A DNA stretch of 45,326 nucleotides from Amycolatopsis thailandensis (GCF_002234405.1 NZ_NMQT01000082.1:1-45326); one strand, 5' to 3'; shown: positions 15,536-22,787, counted from the first letter of the stretch. Translations and numbers: made by a program. The notes: generated from the sequence alone by a model not told the origin.

Positions 15536-16123
15536 TCAGCGCACCCGTTGCGGTGCTGCCGTGTCGAGTTCGATCCGGACCGCGGTCGGCAGCACTTCCA
15601 CGCCGAGCGATTCCCGGGCCCTGGCCAGCACGGTGAGATCGAGCTGTTCCCAGACCCGTTTCAGGTCGGTGCCCTCGCTCAGCCAGAGCGTGATCCGCAG
15701 CGCCGGGTGCTCCTTGTCGCCGACCGCGCGGACCCGGGCGCGCCCGACGCCGTCGACCGTCTCGGCGTCGAGGCGGACGGCTTCGGAGATGGCGGAAGAC
15801 GTGACCACCAAGTCGTCGCCGAGGTCGAGGTCCGGACGGCCCTCCGTGCGCAGGGACCGGAAGAACCACCACAGGCCGAGCCACAGCAGGAGGACGCCGA
15901 GCACGATCGCGCCGATCCGGGCGGCGAGCGCGTGCTGCGACAGCCAGTCGAGCGCGATCGGGTCCATCAGCGCGCGGCCGGCGCGATACGTGCCGAGCCA
16001 GCCCGCGCCGACCACGAGCATCGCCGCGCCGCCGAGCAGCGCGACGAGTCCGATGAGGACGGTCAGCGTCCGTTCCGTGCCGGTGGACCGGCCGAGTGCC
16101 TTGGCGGAGACCGAACGGGTCAT
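15536..16123 (-). CDS. AmaP-like membrane protein of the Asp23 operon
   Basis: A 195-residue protein with two predicted transmembrane helices (about residues 20-45 and 70-90), then a soluble domain of alternating strands and helices (LVVTSSAISEAVRLDAETVDGVGRARVRAV). This layout matches the alkaline shock membrane anchor AmaP, which tethers Asp23 to the membrane, or a DUF6286-like protein. ATG at 16123 overlaps the TGA of the upstream gene by 4 bases, so it is the last gene of a coupled operon. The longer open frame to 16564 is antisense. The name is inferred from layout and neighbours. Confidence 0.75.
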   Translation of the reverse strand: MTRSVSAKALGRSTGTERTLTVLIGLVALLGGAAMLVVGAGWLGTYRAGRALMDPIALDWLSQHALAARIGAIVLGVLLLWLGLWWFFRSLRTEGRPDLDLGDDLVVTSSAISEAVRLDAETVDGVGRARVRAVGDKEHPALRITLWLSEGTDLKRVWEQLDLTVLARARESLGVEVLPTAVRIELDTAAPQRVR

Positions 16124-16656
16124 CGGCGGTCCTTCGGGGAGTCGACGACGACGGACACCTTCGGCCGCCGCACCAGGGGGACGTCGTCGAGCAGACCGGA
16201 GACCGTCTCCAGCAGCCGCGGTCGCAGCTCGCCTTCGGTCTCCAGCCTGCTCGTCGCGCGGACACGGATCTTCTTGGCGGTGGCGGTGACCTTCGCGCCC
16301 GCGACGTTGTCCTGGGCGCGCACGCTCACCCCCACCAGCCGGGCCAGCGCCCGCGGCGACGTGGTCACGCTGACCTCGTTCGCCGGATCGGTCAGCCGGA
16401 TGGCGCGCCGCCCGGCCGAGGCCGACGCCAGGATCAGCAGCAGCCCCACGACCGCGACGGCGATCGCGAGGTAGCGGACCTCGTCGGTGTTCCAGGACAG
16501 CTCCGCGAGCCTGTCGCGCCAGTCGTCCCACGGGACGAACAGCGGCCCCCGCCCCGGCCGCCACCAGCCCCAGCCGACCTCCAAGGCCAGCAGGACCCCC
16601 GCGGCGGCCAGCGCCAGCCCGATCAGGGCGGACAGCAGGCGGACGAACAAACGCAT
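16120..16656 (-). CDS. DUF6286 family membrane protein of the Asp23 operon
   Basis: A 178-residue protein. MRLFVRLLSALIGLALAAAG begins a first helix; a second helix (RYLAIAVAVVGLLLILAS) at about 62-80 is followed by a cytoplasmic domain (EVSVTTSPRALARLVGVSVRAQ, AKVTATAKKIRVRATSR). Two helices around an extracellular loop rich in Trp and Pro (WGWWRPGRGPLFVPWDDWRDR) match DUF6286 actinobacterial proteins, which sit next to Asp23 genes. It is coupled to the downstream AmaP-like gene by an ATGA overlap and follows asp23 by 10 bases. A membrane scaffold for Asp23 is the likely role. Confidence 0.8.
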   Translation of the reverse strand: MRLFVRLLSALIGLALAAAGVLLALEVGWGWWRPGRGPLFVPWDDWRDRLAELSWNTDEVRYLAIAVAVVGLLLILASASAGRRAIRLTDPANEVSVTTSPRALARLVGVSVRAQDNVAGAKVTATAKKIRVRATSRLETEGELRPRLLETVSGLLDDVPLVRRPKVSVVVDSPKDRR

Positions 16657-16666
16657 GATGCTCCTT

Positions 16667-17023
16667 CTAGCGGACGCGGGGCGCGATGTCGGGCAGGAGC
16701 GCGGAAACCGTCACCGAGATGTCCCGGACCTCGTACGAGGTGATCCGCTCGACCTCCTCGGTGACCCGGGCGCGCAGATCGCCGACGATCCGCCGCACCG
16801 GCGCCGGGTAGTGCAAAGCGACGTCGAGCACGAGATCGACGTCGTTGCCCTCACCGCCGACCTTCGCGCTCGCGCCGTGCGTCCCCAGCCCGAGACCGGC
16901 GATCCGCCGCTCGGCGCGCGTGGTCCCGTCGACCTGGTCCGCGGCGTGCTGCGCGATCTTGCGGACCACGGACGGCGCGATGGTGAGGGTGCCGCGATCC
17001 TCCGGTCCGGCCGGGAGGGTCAT
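16667..17023 (-). CDS. Asp23/Gls24 family envelope stress protein (second copy)
   Basis: A 118-residue Asp23/Gls24 domain: GTLTIAPSVVRKIAQHAADQVDGT opens the domain, then VDLVLDVALHYPAPVRRIVGDLRARV and YEVRDISVTVSALLPD finish it. Asp23 proteins polymerise at the membrane in Gram-positives under alkaline or cell-wall stress. Its ATG overlaps the stop of the small membrane protein gene by 4 bases (ATGA). It differs strongly from the other Asp23 copy at 17196, so the two may form a mixed assembly. Confidence 0.88.
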   Translation of the reverse strand: MTLPAGPEDRGTLTIAPSVVRKIAQHAADQVDGTTRAERRIAGLGLGTHGASAKVGGEGNDVDLVLDVALHYPAPVRRIVGDLRARVTEEVERITSYEVRDISVTVSALLPDIAPRVR

Positions 17024-17196
17024 TTGTCGCGGCCCCGGCCGAACAGGTCGCCGAGGTCGAGTTCGCCGTCGAGCACGCGGCCGAGGACGAGGCCGATGAC
17101 GCCGACGGCCAGCGTCACCAGGAACGCGGTGAAGCCCTGGGTCGCGGCGAGGCCGAGGATGAGGCCGGCGAGCAGGCCGGTCTGGGTCCCGTTCAT
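17020..17196 (-). CDS. 58-residue membrane protein in the Asp23 operon (short gene)
   Basis: A 58-residue open frame, MNGTQTGLLAGLILGLAATQ onward, with two short hydrophobic segments (about residues 6-22 and 24-40, GFTAFLVTLAVGVIGLVLG) and a charged tail ELDLGDLFGRGRDK. It overlaps both neighbours exactly: TGATG with the upstream asp23 (1-base overlap) and ATGA with the downstream one (4 bases), strong evidence that it is translated. Similar tiny proteins occur in Asp23 loci of actinobacteria and resemble DUF2273. It may be the membrane anchor of one Asp23 copy. Confidence 0.85.
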   Translation of the reverse strand: MNGTQTGLLAGLILGLAATQGFTAFLVTLAVGVIGLVLGRVLDGELDLGDLFGRGRDK

Positions 17197-17645
17197 CACT
17201 CGACCCGCGAGGTCTCGGTCTCGCCGCCGTTCTCGTCGGGCAGGTGGATGTCGTTGACCGCGATGTTGACCTCGATCACCTCCAGGCCGGTGATCTGCTC
17301 GACCTGGCCGATCACGTTGCGGCGCACCGCGCGCGCGACGTCGACGATGCGCGCGCCGTACTCGACGACGACGTCGAGGTCGATCGCCGCCTGCTTCTCG
17401 CCGACCTCGACCGAGACACCGGACGTGGTGACGGTGCCGGAACCGGGGATGCGCTCGCGGATGGCGCCGAAGGCCCGCGAAACCCCGCCGCCCAGCGCGT
17501 GGATCCCGGTGACCTCGCGGGTGGCGAGACCCGCCACCTTCTGGACCACCACCGACGAGATCGTGGTCTTGCCGGCGGCTCCTTCCTCGTTGAGGGACGA
17601 CCCCGCCACGGGGGTGTCGGGCTTGCTCGCGCTCGGCTGCGCCAT
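17196..17645 (-). CDS. Asp23/Gls24 family envelope stress protein (first copy)
   Basis: A 149-residue protein with a 25-residue Ser/Pro-rich start and the Asp23 domain: KTTISSVVVQKVAGLATREV, DLDVVVEYGARIVDVARAVR, RNVIGQVEQITGLEVIEVN and an acidic end. It is the first gene of a five-gene operon (asp23, small membrane protein, asp23, DUF6286, AmaP-like) and should act as a cytoplasmic sheet under the membrane. ATG at 17645 has AGAAGGAG 9 bases upstream. The promoter region (17646-17790) contains GGAAGT with ACATCG 18 bases downstream on the minus strand, which could suit an ECF sigma factor, but this is weak. Confidence 0.9.
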   Translation of the reverse strand: MAQPSASKPDTPVAGSSLNEEGAAGKTTISSVVVQKVAGLATREVTGIHALGGGVSRAFGAIRERIPGSGTVTTSGVSVEVGEKQAAIDLDVVVEYGARIVDVARAVRRNVIGQVEQITGLEVIEVNIAVNDIHLPDENGGETETSRVE

Positions 17646-17984
17646 GAAGTTCGCTCCTTCTCGGCCTGTGCCGCGCGACCTGCGCGCGCGGCGGTCCCTA
17701 CGCTCTCACCGACCAGGACACGCGCGCATGCCGAGTCGTCACGCGATGTCCCCCGGATGGGGTAATCACTTCCGGGGTTCACCTTGACGGGGTGGGCCGG
17801 GCGGTTCGCGTGCCTGAACGGACGACACGCGTGATCAGGCGGACGACACGTGTGACTGGACGGACGACAGGCGCGCGGCCGGGTCCCGCCGTGAGTCGTC
17901 CGTCTGGACACGCGTGTCGTCCGTCCAAGCACGCGTGTCGTCCATTCGGTCACGCGAAACGCCCTGCCGGGCCGGAACCCCGCG
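17646..17984. other. 339-base gap: asp23 promoter region plus 21-bp repeat array
   Basis: The half next to asp23 (17646-17800) should carry its promoter; GTGAACCCCGGAAGTG and GACATCGCGTGAC on the minus strand are the only promoter-like words I see. The rest is array E1 (17807-17956). I see no gene here. Confidence 0.5.
17807..17956. repeat. 21-bp repeat array E1 (three direct, three inverted units)
   Basis: Three direct units (17807-17827, 17828-17848, 17849-17869) read CGCGTG-N6-CGGACGACA with hexamers CCTGAA, ATCAGG and ACTGGA; the third head is CGTGTG. After a 24-base centre, three inverted units (17894-17914, 17915-17935, 17936-17956) carry, on the other strand, TCCAGA, CTTGGA and ACCGAA. 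Head and tail are nearly constant, and only the hexamer varies. It lies 3' of the sigma/Asp23-like operon. Confidence 0.85.
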
Positions 17985-18410
17985 TCAGTCGGGGTGCACG
18001 TCGACGACGTGGACGTTGATCGCGGGCGGGGTCGTTCCGAGCTGTCCGGTCAGCGCCGCGCTCACCCGGTACCGCAGCAGTTCCGCGACCGCCGCTTCGA
18101 CGCCGAACCGGACCGTCACCAGCACCTGGAGCACGTCGTCCTCGAGCGCGACGGCCGAGACGTGGACCCCGCCGAGGTCGCGGCCGATCCCGGCGGCCAG
18201 CTTCCTGGTCATCAGCACCAGCGCCCGTTCCGACACCTGCGTCTTCCCGCCCGCCGAGGGCAGGTCGAGCGGCGGGGTGGTGTGCTTGCCGCGGACGCCG
18301 CCGACCGACCGGAGCACCCGCTCGACGAGTCCTGGCGGCGTCGGCACCGGACGGCTCGCGGCGGCGCGCACCTGCTCCCACCGCGGGTCGTCGCGCGGAT
18401 CCTCGCTCAT
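17985..18410 (-). CDS. Asp23-like accessory protein coupled to the ECF sigma gene
   Basis: A 141-residue protein. After MSEDPRDDPRWEQVRAAA and a proline-rich linker, a domain of Asp23-like pattern runs from about 55: TQVSERALVLMTRKLAAGIG, LGGVHVSAVALEDDVLQV, LVTVRFGVEAAVAELLRYRV, then AINVHVVDVHPD. The start ATG overlaps the sigma factor stop as TGATG, so the two are coupled. It could tether or sense envelope state for the sigma factor, but no anti-sigma (RsrA/RskA-like) features such as HxxxCxxC are visible. The function is inferred only from neighbours and fold impression. Confidence 0.65.
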   Translation of the reverse strand: MSEDPRDDPRWEQVRAAASRPVPTPPGLVERVLRSVGGVRGKHTTPPLDLPSAGGKTQVSERALVLMTRKLAAGIGRDLGGVHVSAVALEDDVLQVLVTVRFGVEAAVAELLRYRVSAALTGQLGTTPPAINVHVVDVHPD

Positions 18411-18967
18411 CACCGTTCCCGGGGTCGGAAGTTGTCGCCGAGTTTCGCCAGCAGCGCCACCCGCGCGCGGTGCAGTCGAGCGCGCAGCGCTGGCACGCTC
18501 ACTTCCATCACCTCGGCCACCTCGTCGTAGGTCAATCCTTCGAATTCTCGCAGAATCAGCGGGATCCGCTGGCCGACGTCGAGTTCGGCGATCGCGCGCA
18601 GCACCGTGTCGACCTGCTCGGCACTCACCACATGTCCCTCCGGACCAGGCACGACACCCGCGTCGCCCTCGTCGAGCGGCACGGTCGGTTTCCGGCGCCG
18701 GACCTGTCCGAGCGCGCCGTTCGTCGTCACCCGATAGAGCCAGGTGGACACCGCGGACTCGTACCGGAACCCGGGCAGCGCGCGCCACGCGGAAAGCCAG
18801 GCTTCCTGGACGACGTCCTCCGCTTCCGACGCGCTGCCGGTGATCCGCAGCGCCACGCGATACATCCTGGCCGTGTGCCGCCGCACCAAGGTGTCGAAGG
18901 CACCGTGGTCCCCGGCGGCGGCCCGGGCCGCCAGTTCCTCGTCCGGAACCGGCGCGGGGTCGCTCAC
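18410..18967 (-). CDS. ECF-type RNA polymerase sigma factor
   Basis: A 185-residue sigma-70 family factor with regions 2 and 4 only. Region 2: FDTLVRRHTARMYRVALRIT then SEAEDVVQEAWLSAWRALPGF and YESAVSTWLYRVTTNGAL (about 25-85). Region 4: PLILREFEGLTYDEVAEVME, VSVPALRARLHRARVALLAKL (about 140-178), a typical HTH. It has no long C-terminal extension. The GTG start at 18967 overlaps the RibD-like gene stop by GTGA. The next gene is Asp23-like rather than a recognisable anti-sigma factor, so its control is unclear. The nearby asp23 operon is a possible target. Confidence 0.92.
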   Translation of the reverse strand: MSDPAPVPDEELAARAAAGDHGAFDTLVRRHTARMYRVALRITGSASEAEDVVQEAWLSAWRALPGFRYESAVSTWLYRVTTNGALGQVRRRKPTVPLDEGDAGVVPGPEGHVVSAEQVDTVLRAIAELDVGQRIPLILREFEGLTYDEVAEVMEVSVPALRARLHRARVALLAKLGDNFRPRER

Positions 18968-19710
18968 CCGCCCTCCCGGCGGCGGTAGCGCAGCATGGTG
19001 AAGCCGTCTTCGAACAGCACGGACGCGAGGTCCATCCGCCGCGGTCGCGGGGACGGGCGTCCGTCGGCGATCCGGCGTTCGCCCGCGCCCGCCAGCAGCG
19101 GGGCGACGGTCAGGCACAGCTGGTCGACGAGGTCGGCCGCGATCAGGTCGGCGAACAGCGCCGGCCCGCCCTCGCAGTCGACACGGCGCAGCCCTCGTTC
19201 GGCCAGCAGCGCGAGCGCGCGGTGGAGGTCGACGTCGTCTGTCCCGGCGACGAGCACTTCGGCCCCCGCGCGCTCCAGCGCGGCCCGGGGCGCCTTCTCG
19301 GTGGTGATGACGATCGGCGGGACCTTGGTGTCGGTGAACAACGGGCCCGCGGGGTCGAGATCACCGGAACGGGTCACCACCGCGATCGGCGGGACTTCCG
19401 ACAGTCCGAGCGAAACCCGGCGGGCGGCGCGTTCGGGATTGATCCGCGCGCCGCGGTAGCCCTCGGCGCGCGCGGTGCCGGCGCCGACCAGGATCACGTC
19501 GGAAAGCAGCCGTCCCGTCAGGAAGATCCGCTTGTCCGCGGGATGCGAGAGGCCCTCGGACAGCTGGTCGACCGCCACGGCGCCGTCGGCCGAGCTGACG
19601 AAGTTGACCTGGACCCAGGGACGGCTCAAATCCTCGGGGTACCCGTAGAGCCGTTCGAGGTCGGCATCCGAGACGGGATCCGCCGGTGTCGTTGGCCACA
19701 AAAGCTGCAC
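18964..19710 (-). CDS. RibD C-terminal-like pyrimidine reductase family protein
   Basis: A 248-residue reductase of the RibD_C/DHFR-like fold, in riboflavin synthesis the NADPH-dependent reduction of the pyrimidine sugar. Landmarks are WVQVNFVSSADGAVAVDQL, FLTGRLLSDVILVGAGTARAEGYRG, the glycine-rich CEGGPALFADLIAADLVDQL and LTVAPLLAGAGERRI. It has no RibD deaminase half and no riboflavin genes beside it, so it may be a stand-alone reductase. I chose GTG 19710 (VQLLWPTTPADPV); the track's longer start at 19740 is possible. Its stop overlaps the sigma factor start. Confidence 0.85.
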   Translation of the reverse strand: MQLLWPTTPADPVSDADLERLYGYPEDLSRPWVQVNFVSSADGAVAVDQLSEGLSHPADKRIFLTGRLLSDVILVGAGTARAEGYRGARINPERAARRVSLGLSEVPPIAVVTRSGDLDPAGPLFTDTKVPPIVITTEKAPRAALERAGAEVLVAGTDDVDLHRALALLAERGLRRVDCEGGPALFADLIAADLVDQLCLTVAPLLAGAGERRIADGRPSPRPRRMDLASVLFEDGFTMLRYRRREGG

Positions 19711-19808
19711 ACCAACATCCCAGCACGGGCCCGGCGGCACCGCTGAGCGGGGGATACGCTCGGTCAGGGAGAGTGAACGGCCGCCACCGGTGCCGTTACT
19801 CTCGGCGA

Positions 19809-20843
19809 ATGCCCGCCCGCCTGATCGATCGCCGTCCGGAGCTGTCCGCCGACGAGCTGATCACCGCGCTCGTCCCGCCGCCCCGGTTCGACGCGGTCCG
19901 GTTCTCCACCTACGTGCCCAACCCGGACGAACCGAGCCAGGCCGAGGCCGTCGTCGACTGCGTCGCGTTCGCGAAGCGCGTGTCGGAAGCCGCGAACCGG
20001 AAGCCGAAGTCGAAGCTGCGCGCGCTGTTCGGCGGCGGGGACGAGGAGCCGGACGGGCCGAGGGGCCTCTACCTCGACGGTGGCTTCGGCGTCGGCAAGA
20101 CGCACCTGCTCGCCTCGACGTGGCACGAAACGCCGTCGCCCAAGGCGTACGGGACGTTCGTGGAGCTGACCCACCTCGTCGGCGCGCTGGGGTTCGCCGA
20201 GGCGGTGCGGCGGCTTTCCGAACACCGCTTCCTGGCGATCGACGAGTTCGAACTCGACGACCCCGGCGACACCATGCTCGTCACCCGGTTGCTCCAGGAG
20301 CTGATCTCGAACGGGGTCTTCGTGGCGGCCACCTCCAACACGCTGCCGGACAAACTCGGCGAGGGCCGGTTCGCCGCCGCGGACTTCCTGCGCGAGATCC
20401 AGTCCCTGTCCGCCAAGTTCGGCGTCTGCCGGGTCGACGGCCCGGACTACCGTCACCGCGGCCTGCCGGACGCGCCGCCGCCCGCGAGCCCCCAGGAGCT
20501 GGAAGCCTCCGCCGCCGCGCACCCCGAGTCCACTGTGGACGATTTCGACGCGTTGTGCGAGCACCTCGGCGGGCTGCATCCTTCGCGCTACGGCAGGCTT
20601 CTCGACGGCGTGACCCGGGTGCACCTGCGCGACATCCACCCGGTTCCCGACCAGAACGTCGGGCTGCGGATGGTCGCCTTCGCCGACCGGCTCTACGACC
20701 GCGCGATCCCGCTGGTGGTCTCCGGCGAGCCGGTGCCGCTGCTGTTCACCGAGGAGATGGTGAACGGCGGCTACCGCAAGAAGTACCTGCGCGCCGTCAG
20801 CCGTCTGACGGCACTGGCTCGCGACGCCGTTCAGCCCAGCTGA
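19809..20843 (+). CDS. zapE: Cell division protein ZapE (AFG1-like ATPase)
   Basis: A 344-residue AFG1/LACE1-type P-loop ATPase; ZapE in E. coli acts on Z-ring stability under stress. Walker A is GGFGVGKTHLLAS (about residues 92-104), Walker B FLAIDEFEL, sensor region VFVAATSNTLPDKLGEGRF, and DFLREIQSLSAKFGVCRVDG and RLYDRAIPLVVSG are the C-terminal AFG1 motifs. ATG at 19809 lies 6 bases after TACTCT (19797-19802), so it is probably leaderless. The last 47 bases overlap the convergent PAP2 gene. The actinobacterial role is untested. Confidence 0.93.
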   Translation: MPARLIDRRPELSADELITALVPPPRFDAVRFSTYVPNPDEPSQAEAVVDCVAFAKRVSEAANRKPKSKLRALFGGGDEEPDGPRGLYLDGGFGVGKTHLLASTWHETPSPKAYGTFVELTHLVGALGFAEAVRRLSEHRFLAIDEFELDDPGDTMLVTRLLQELISNGVFVAATSNTLPDKLGEGRFAAADFLREIQSLSAKFGVCRVDGPDYRHRGLPDAPPPASPQELEASAAAHPESTVDDFDALCEHLGGLHPSRYGRLLDGVTRVHLRDIHPVPDQNVGLRMVAFADRLYDRAIPLVVSGEPVPLLFTEEMVNGGYRKKYLRAVSRLTALARDAVQPS

Positions 20844-21405
20844 GCGAGGACCAGGCCGCGCAGACGGTCGCGACCGCGAACAGCGTGCCGCCCACGACGT
20901 CGGTCAGGTAGTGGTAGCCGAGGCCGATCATGCCGATCGTGACCCCGGCGAGCACCACCGCGCCCACGACCGAGATGACGGCCGTCGCGACCCCGGGGCG
21001 GGCGAGCAGGACGAGCACGGTCAGCACCGCGACCAGCGCGACGGTGTGCCCGCTGGGATAGGCGAGATAGGTGGTCTTCCAGCGGCCGAAGAGCGGTTTG
21101 AGCACCCAGGTGTTCCCGAGGATCGCGACGAGCGGGCCCACGACGGTCAGTGCCGCTTCGAGTCTGCGCCGTCCGATCAGGCAGAGGACGGCGGCGACGG
21201 CCGCGACGGGGATGAGGACGTAGGCCTCGGTCGGCAGCACGAGCAGCCGGAGAAGGCCGGGGTCACCGCCGAAGGAGCGCTCCACCCACTTGGCGGCGAG
21301 CTGGTCGGGGCCTGCCGGGCCTTCGCCCGGGACCAGCGTCCCGAGTACGACCATGATCACCGCACATGTCACCGCGACGAGCCCGTACGGCGCCCTTCCG
21401 CTCAT
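20797..21405 (-). CDS. PAP2 family lipid phosphatase
   Basis: A 202-residue membrane phosphatase that should remove phosphate from lipid phosphates or undecaprenyl pyrophosphate. Five to six hydrophobic helices frame the three PAP2 motifs: KPLFGRWKTT, YPSGHT, and GYHYLTDVVGG with its histidine and aspartate. ATG at 21405 follows TAATCT by 6 bases, a leaderless-type start. Its 3' end overlaps the ZapE gene by 47 bases on the other strand, so the two mRNAs would pair at their ends. Confidence 0.92.
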   Translation of the reverse strand: MSGRAPYGLVAVTCAVIMVVLGTLVPGEGPAGPDQLAAKWVERSFGGDPGLLRLLVLPTEAYVLIPVAAVAAVLCLIGRRRLEAALTVVGPLVAILGNTWVLKPLFGRWKTTYLAYPSGHTVALVAVLTVLVLLARPGVATAVISVVGAVVLAGVTIGMIGLGYHYLTDVVGGTLFAVATVCAAWSSLSWAERRREPVPSDG

Positions 21406-21469
21406 CCGGCGAGATTACGTGAAGGCCGATCAGTCACCATGCAGGGACGGCTTGTGAAAGGGGCTTTCG

Positions 21470-22345
21470 ATGCGGATCACGGTGGTCGGCGGCGGAGTGA
21501 TCGGGCTGAGCTGCGCGCACCGGCTGGCCGGAGCCGGGCACGACGTCACGGTGGTCACCGCCGACCGGCCCGGTGAGACGACGTCGGCCGTCGCCGGCGG
21601 CGTGCTCTTCCCGCCGCTGTCGGTGCACTCCGATCGGGTCGATCGCTGGACCGCGGCGAGCCTGGAGGACTACCGCTCGCTCGGCGCGCCCGGCGTCCGC
21701 CTGCGCCGGGGAACGTTCTTCATCCCCCGCGAGGCACCCATGCCGTCCTGGGCGTTCTCGATGCCCGACCTCGACCACGAACCCGGGCGGCTCACCTTCA
21801 CGACCACGGTGATCGACACCCCGGTGTACCTCGCGTGGCTCGCCGACCGGGTCGCCGGGCTGGGCGTGCGCACCGAGTACCGCACCGTCTCGCGACTGGA
21901 CGACCTCGACGCGGACCTCGTGGTGAACGCGGCCGGGCTCGGCGGCGGACGGCTGGCGGGCGACGGCACCGTCGTGCCGGTCGGCGGCCAGGTCGTCCAC
22001 CTCGCCGACCCGGGGCTGACCGAATGGATCGTCGACGGGTCCACGCCGGTGCTGCGCCACGTGATCCCGCACGGGCGGCACGTCGTCTGCGGCGGCACGC
22101 AGGAGCCGGGCCGCGACTCCGTCGAGCCGGATCCCGGGGTGACCGCGGACATCGTGCGGCGCTGCCGGGAACTCGTGCCCGCGCTGGCCGACGCCCCGGT
22201 GCTGGGCGCGAAGGTGGGCCTGCGGCCGTTCCGCCCGCAGGTGCGGCTGGAGCGGGACGGCGACGTCGTGCACTGCTACGGGCACGGGGGAGCGGGGATC
22301 ACGCTGGCCTGGGGGTGCGCGGACGACGTCCTGGCCCTGGTGTGA
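21470..22345 (+). CDS. FAD-dependent D-amino-acid oxidase-like oxidoreductase (DAO family)
   Basis: A 291-residue flavoprotein. The Rossmann start MRITVVGGGVIGLSCAHRLA and TSAVAGGVLFPP fit FAD binding; the C-terminal GLRPFRPQVRLE with YGHGGAGITLAWGCADDV is the DAO-family active-site end that contacts the substrate carboxylate and FAD. D-amino-acid oxidase activity (D-amino acid to keto acid, ammonia, hydrogen peroxide) is the best guess; other DAO-fold enzymes are possible. ATG at 21470 is preceded by AAAGGGG. It converges on DUF2252 across a repeat-filled gap. Confidence 0.88.
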   Translation: MRITVVGGGVIGLSCAHRLAGAGHDVTVVTADRPGETTSAVAGGVLFPPLSVHSDRVDRWTAASLEDYRSLGAPGVRLRRGTFFIPREAPMPSWAFSMPDLDHEPGRLTFTTTVIDTPVYLAWLADRVAGLGVRTEYRTVSRLDDLDADLVVNAAGLGGGRLAGDGTVVPVGGQVVHLADPGLTEWIVDGSTPVLRHVIPHGRHVVCGGTQEPGRDSVEPDPGVTADIVRRCRELVPALADAPVLGAKVGLRPFRPQVRLERDGDVVHCYGHGGAGITLAWGCADDVLALV

Positions 22346-22347
22346 GC

Positions 22348-22370
22348 CGCATTTAGTCCTCTGAATGCGG
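22348..22370 (+). repeat. Family C repeat, copy 2 (left boundary)
   Basis: A 23-bp word with core TTTAGTCCTCTGAATGCGG, itself a small hairpin (GCCGCATT/AATGCGGC at 22346-22371). Its inverted match, 22 of 23 identical, is at 22760-22782, so the two bound the intergenic region. Confidence 0.7.
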
Positions 22371-22388
22371 CGGACTTGGCGCAAGCGA

Positions 22389-22496
22389 GGCGTGAGCGAA
22401 GGCGTGACTCGCGTGATCAGGGACGTGACTCGCGTGCTGGGAGGCCGCACTCGGTGTTCCGCCGCTGATCACGCGAGTTCCGGCTTCGATCACGCG
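22389..22496. repeat. 21-bp repeat array E2
   Basis: Direct units at 22389-22409, 22410-22430 and 22431-22451 (heads GGCGTG, CGCGTG, CGCGTG; hexamers AGCGAA, ATCAGG, CTGGGA; tails ending ACT), then inverted units at 22455-22475 and 22476-22496 with hexamers ATCAGC and ATCGAA on the other strand. The layout is the same as E1 but with a different tail. Confidence 0.75.
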
Positions 22497-22518
22497 AGTG
22501 CGGCCGATCGGTACAGGT

Positions 22519-22566
22519 GGTCGTGAGTGGTAAAGAGGGTTAGAACGATCCTCGCCACTCACGACC
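22519..22566. terminator. Hairpin family A, copy 2
   Basis: Perfect 12-bp arms GGTCGTGAGTGG (22519-22530) and complement (22555-22566). The loop holds GTTAGAAC, as in copy 1 at 2953. It lies in the convergent DAO/DUF2252 gap. Confidence 0.65.
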
Positions 22567-22753
22567 CTCGGGGAGTGCTGTGCAAAGTGCCCAAATCGGA
22601 CGTTATGCTCTCGAAAAGTGTCCTTTCGGACAGTCTGAGGGCATGCCAGGCCTCGGTGGCGAGCCCGCTCGCACCGCCGACTCACCCCTCGATAACCCGA
22701 ACCGCCACTCGCGACCACCGCGAGGAACTCCGCGAAGGTGTCGGATCGGTTTG

Positions 22754-22787
22754 CCCCTGCCGCATTCAGAGGACGAAATGCGCAGGG
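22754..22787. terminator. Family C repeat, copy 3, in a hairpin at the DUF2252 3' end
   Basis: CCCCTG-C-CGCATT (left) pairs with AATGCG-CAGGGG (right) around AGAGGACG. The family C word is 22760-22782, inverted relative to 22348. It ends two bases before the DUF2252 stop codon and probably ends that transcript. Confidence 0.7.

Noticed and set aside
17807..17956. CRISPR array
   Set aside because: Units are 21 bp with only a 6-base variable core, run in both orientations, and no cas genes are near.
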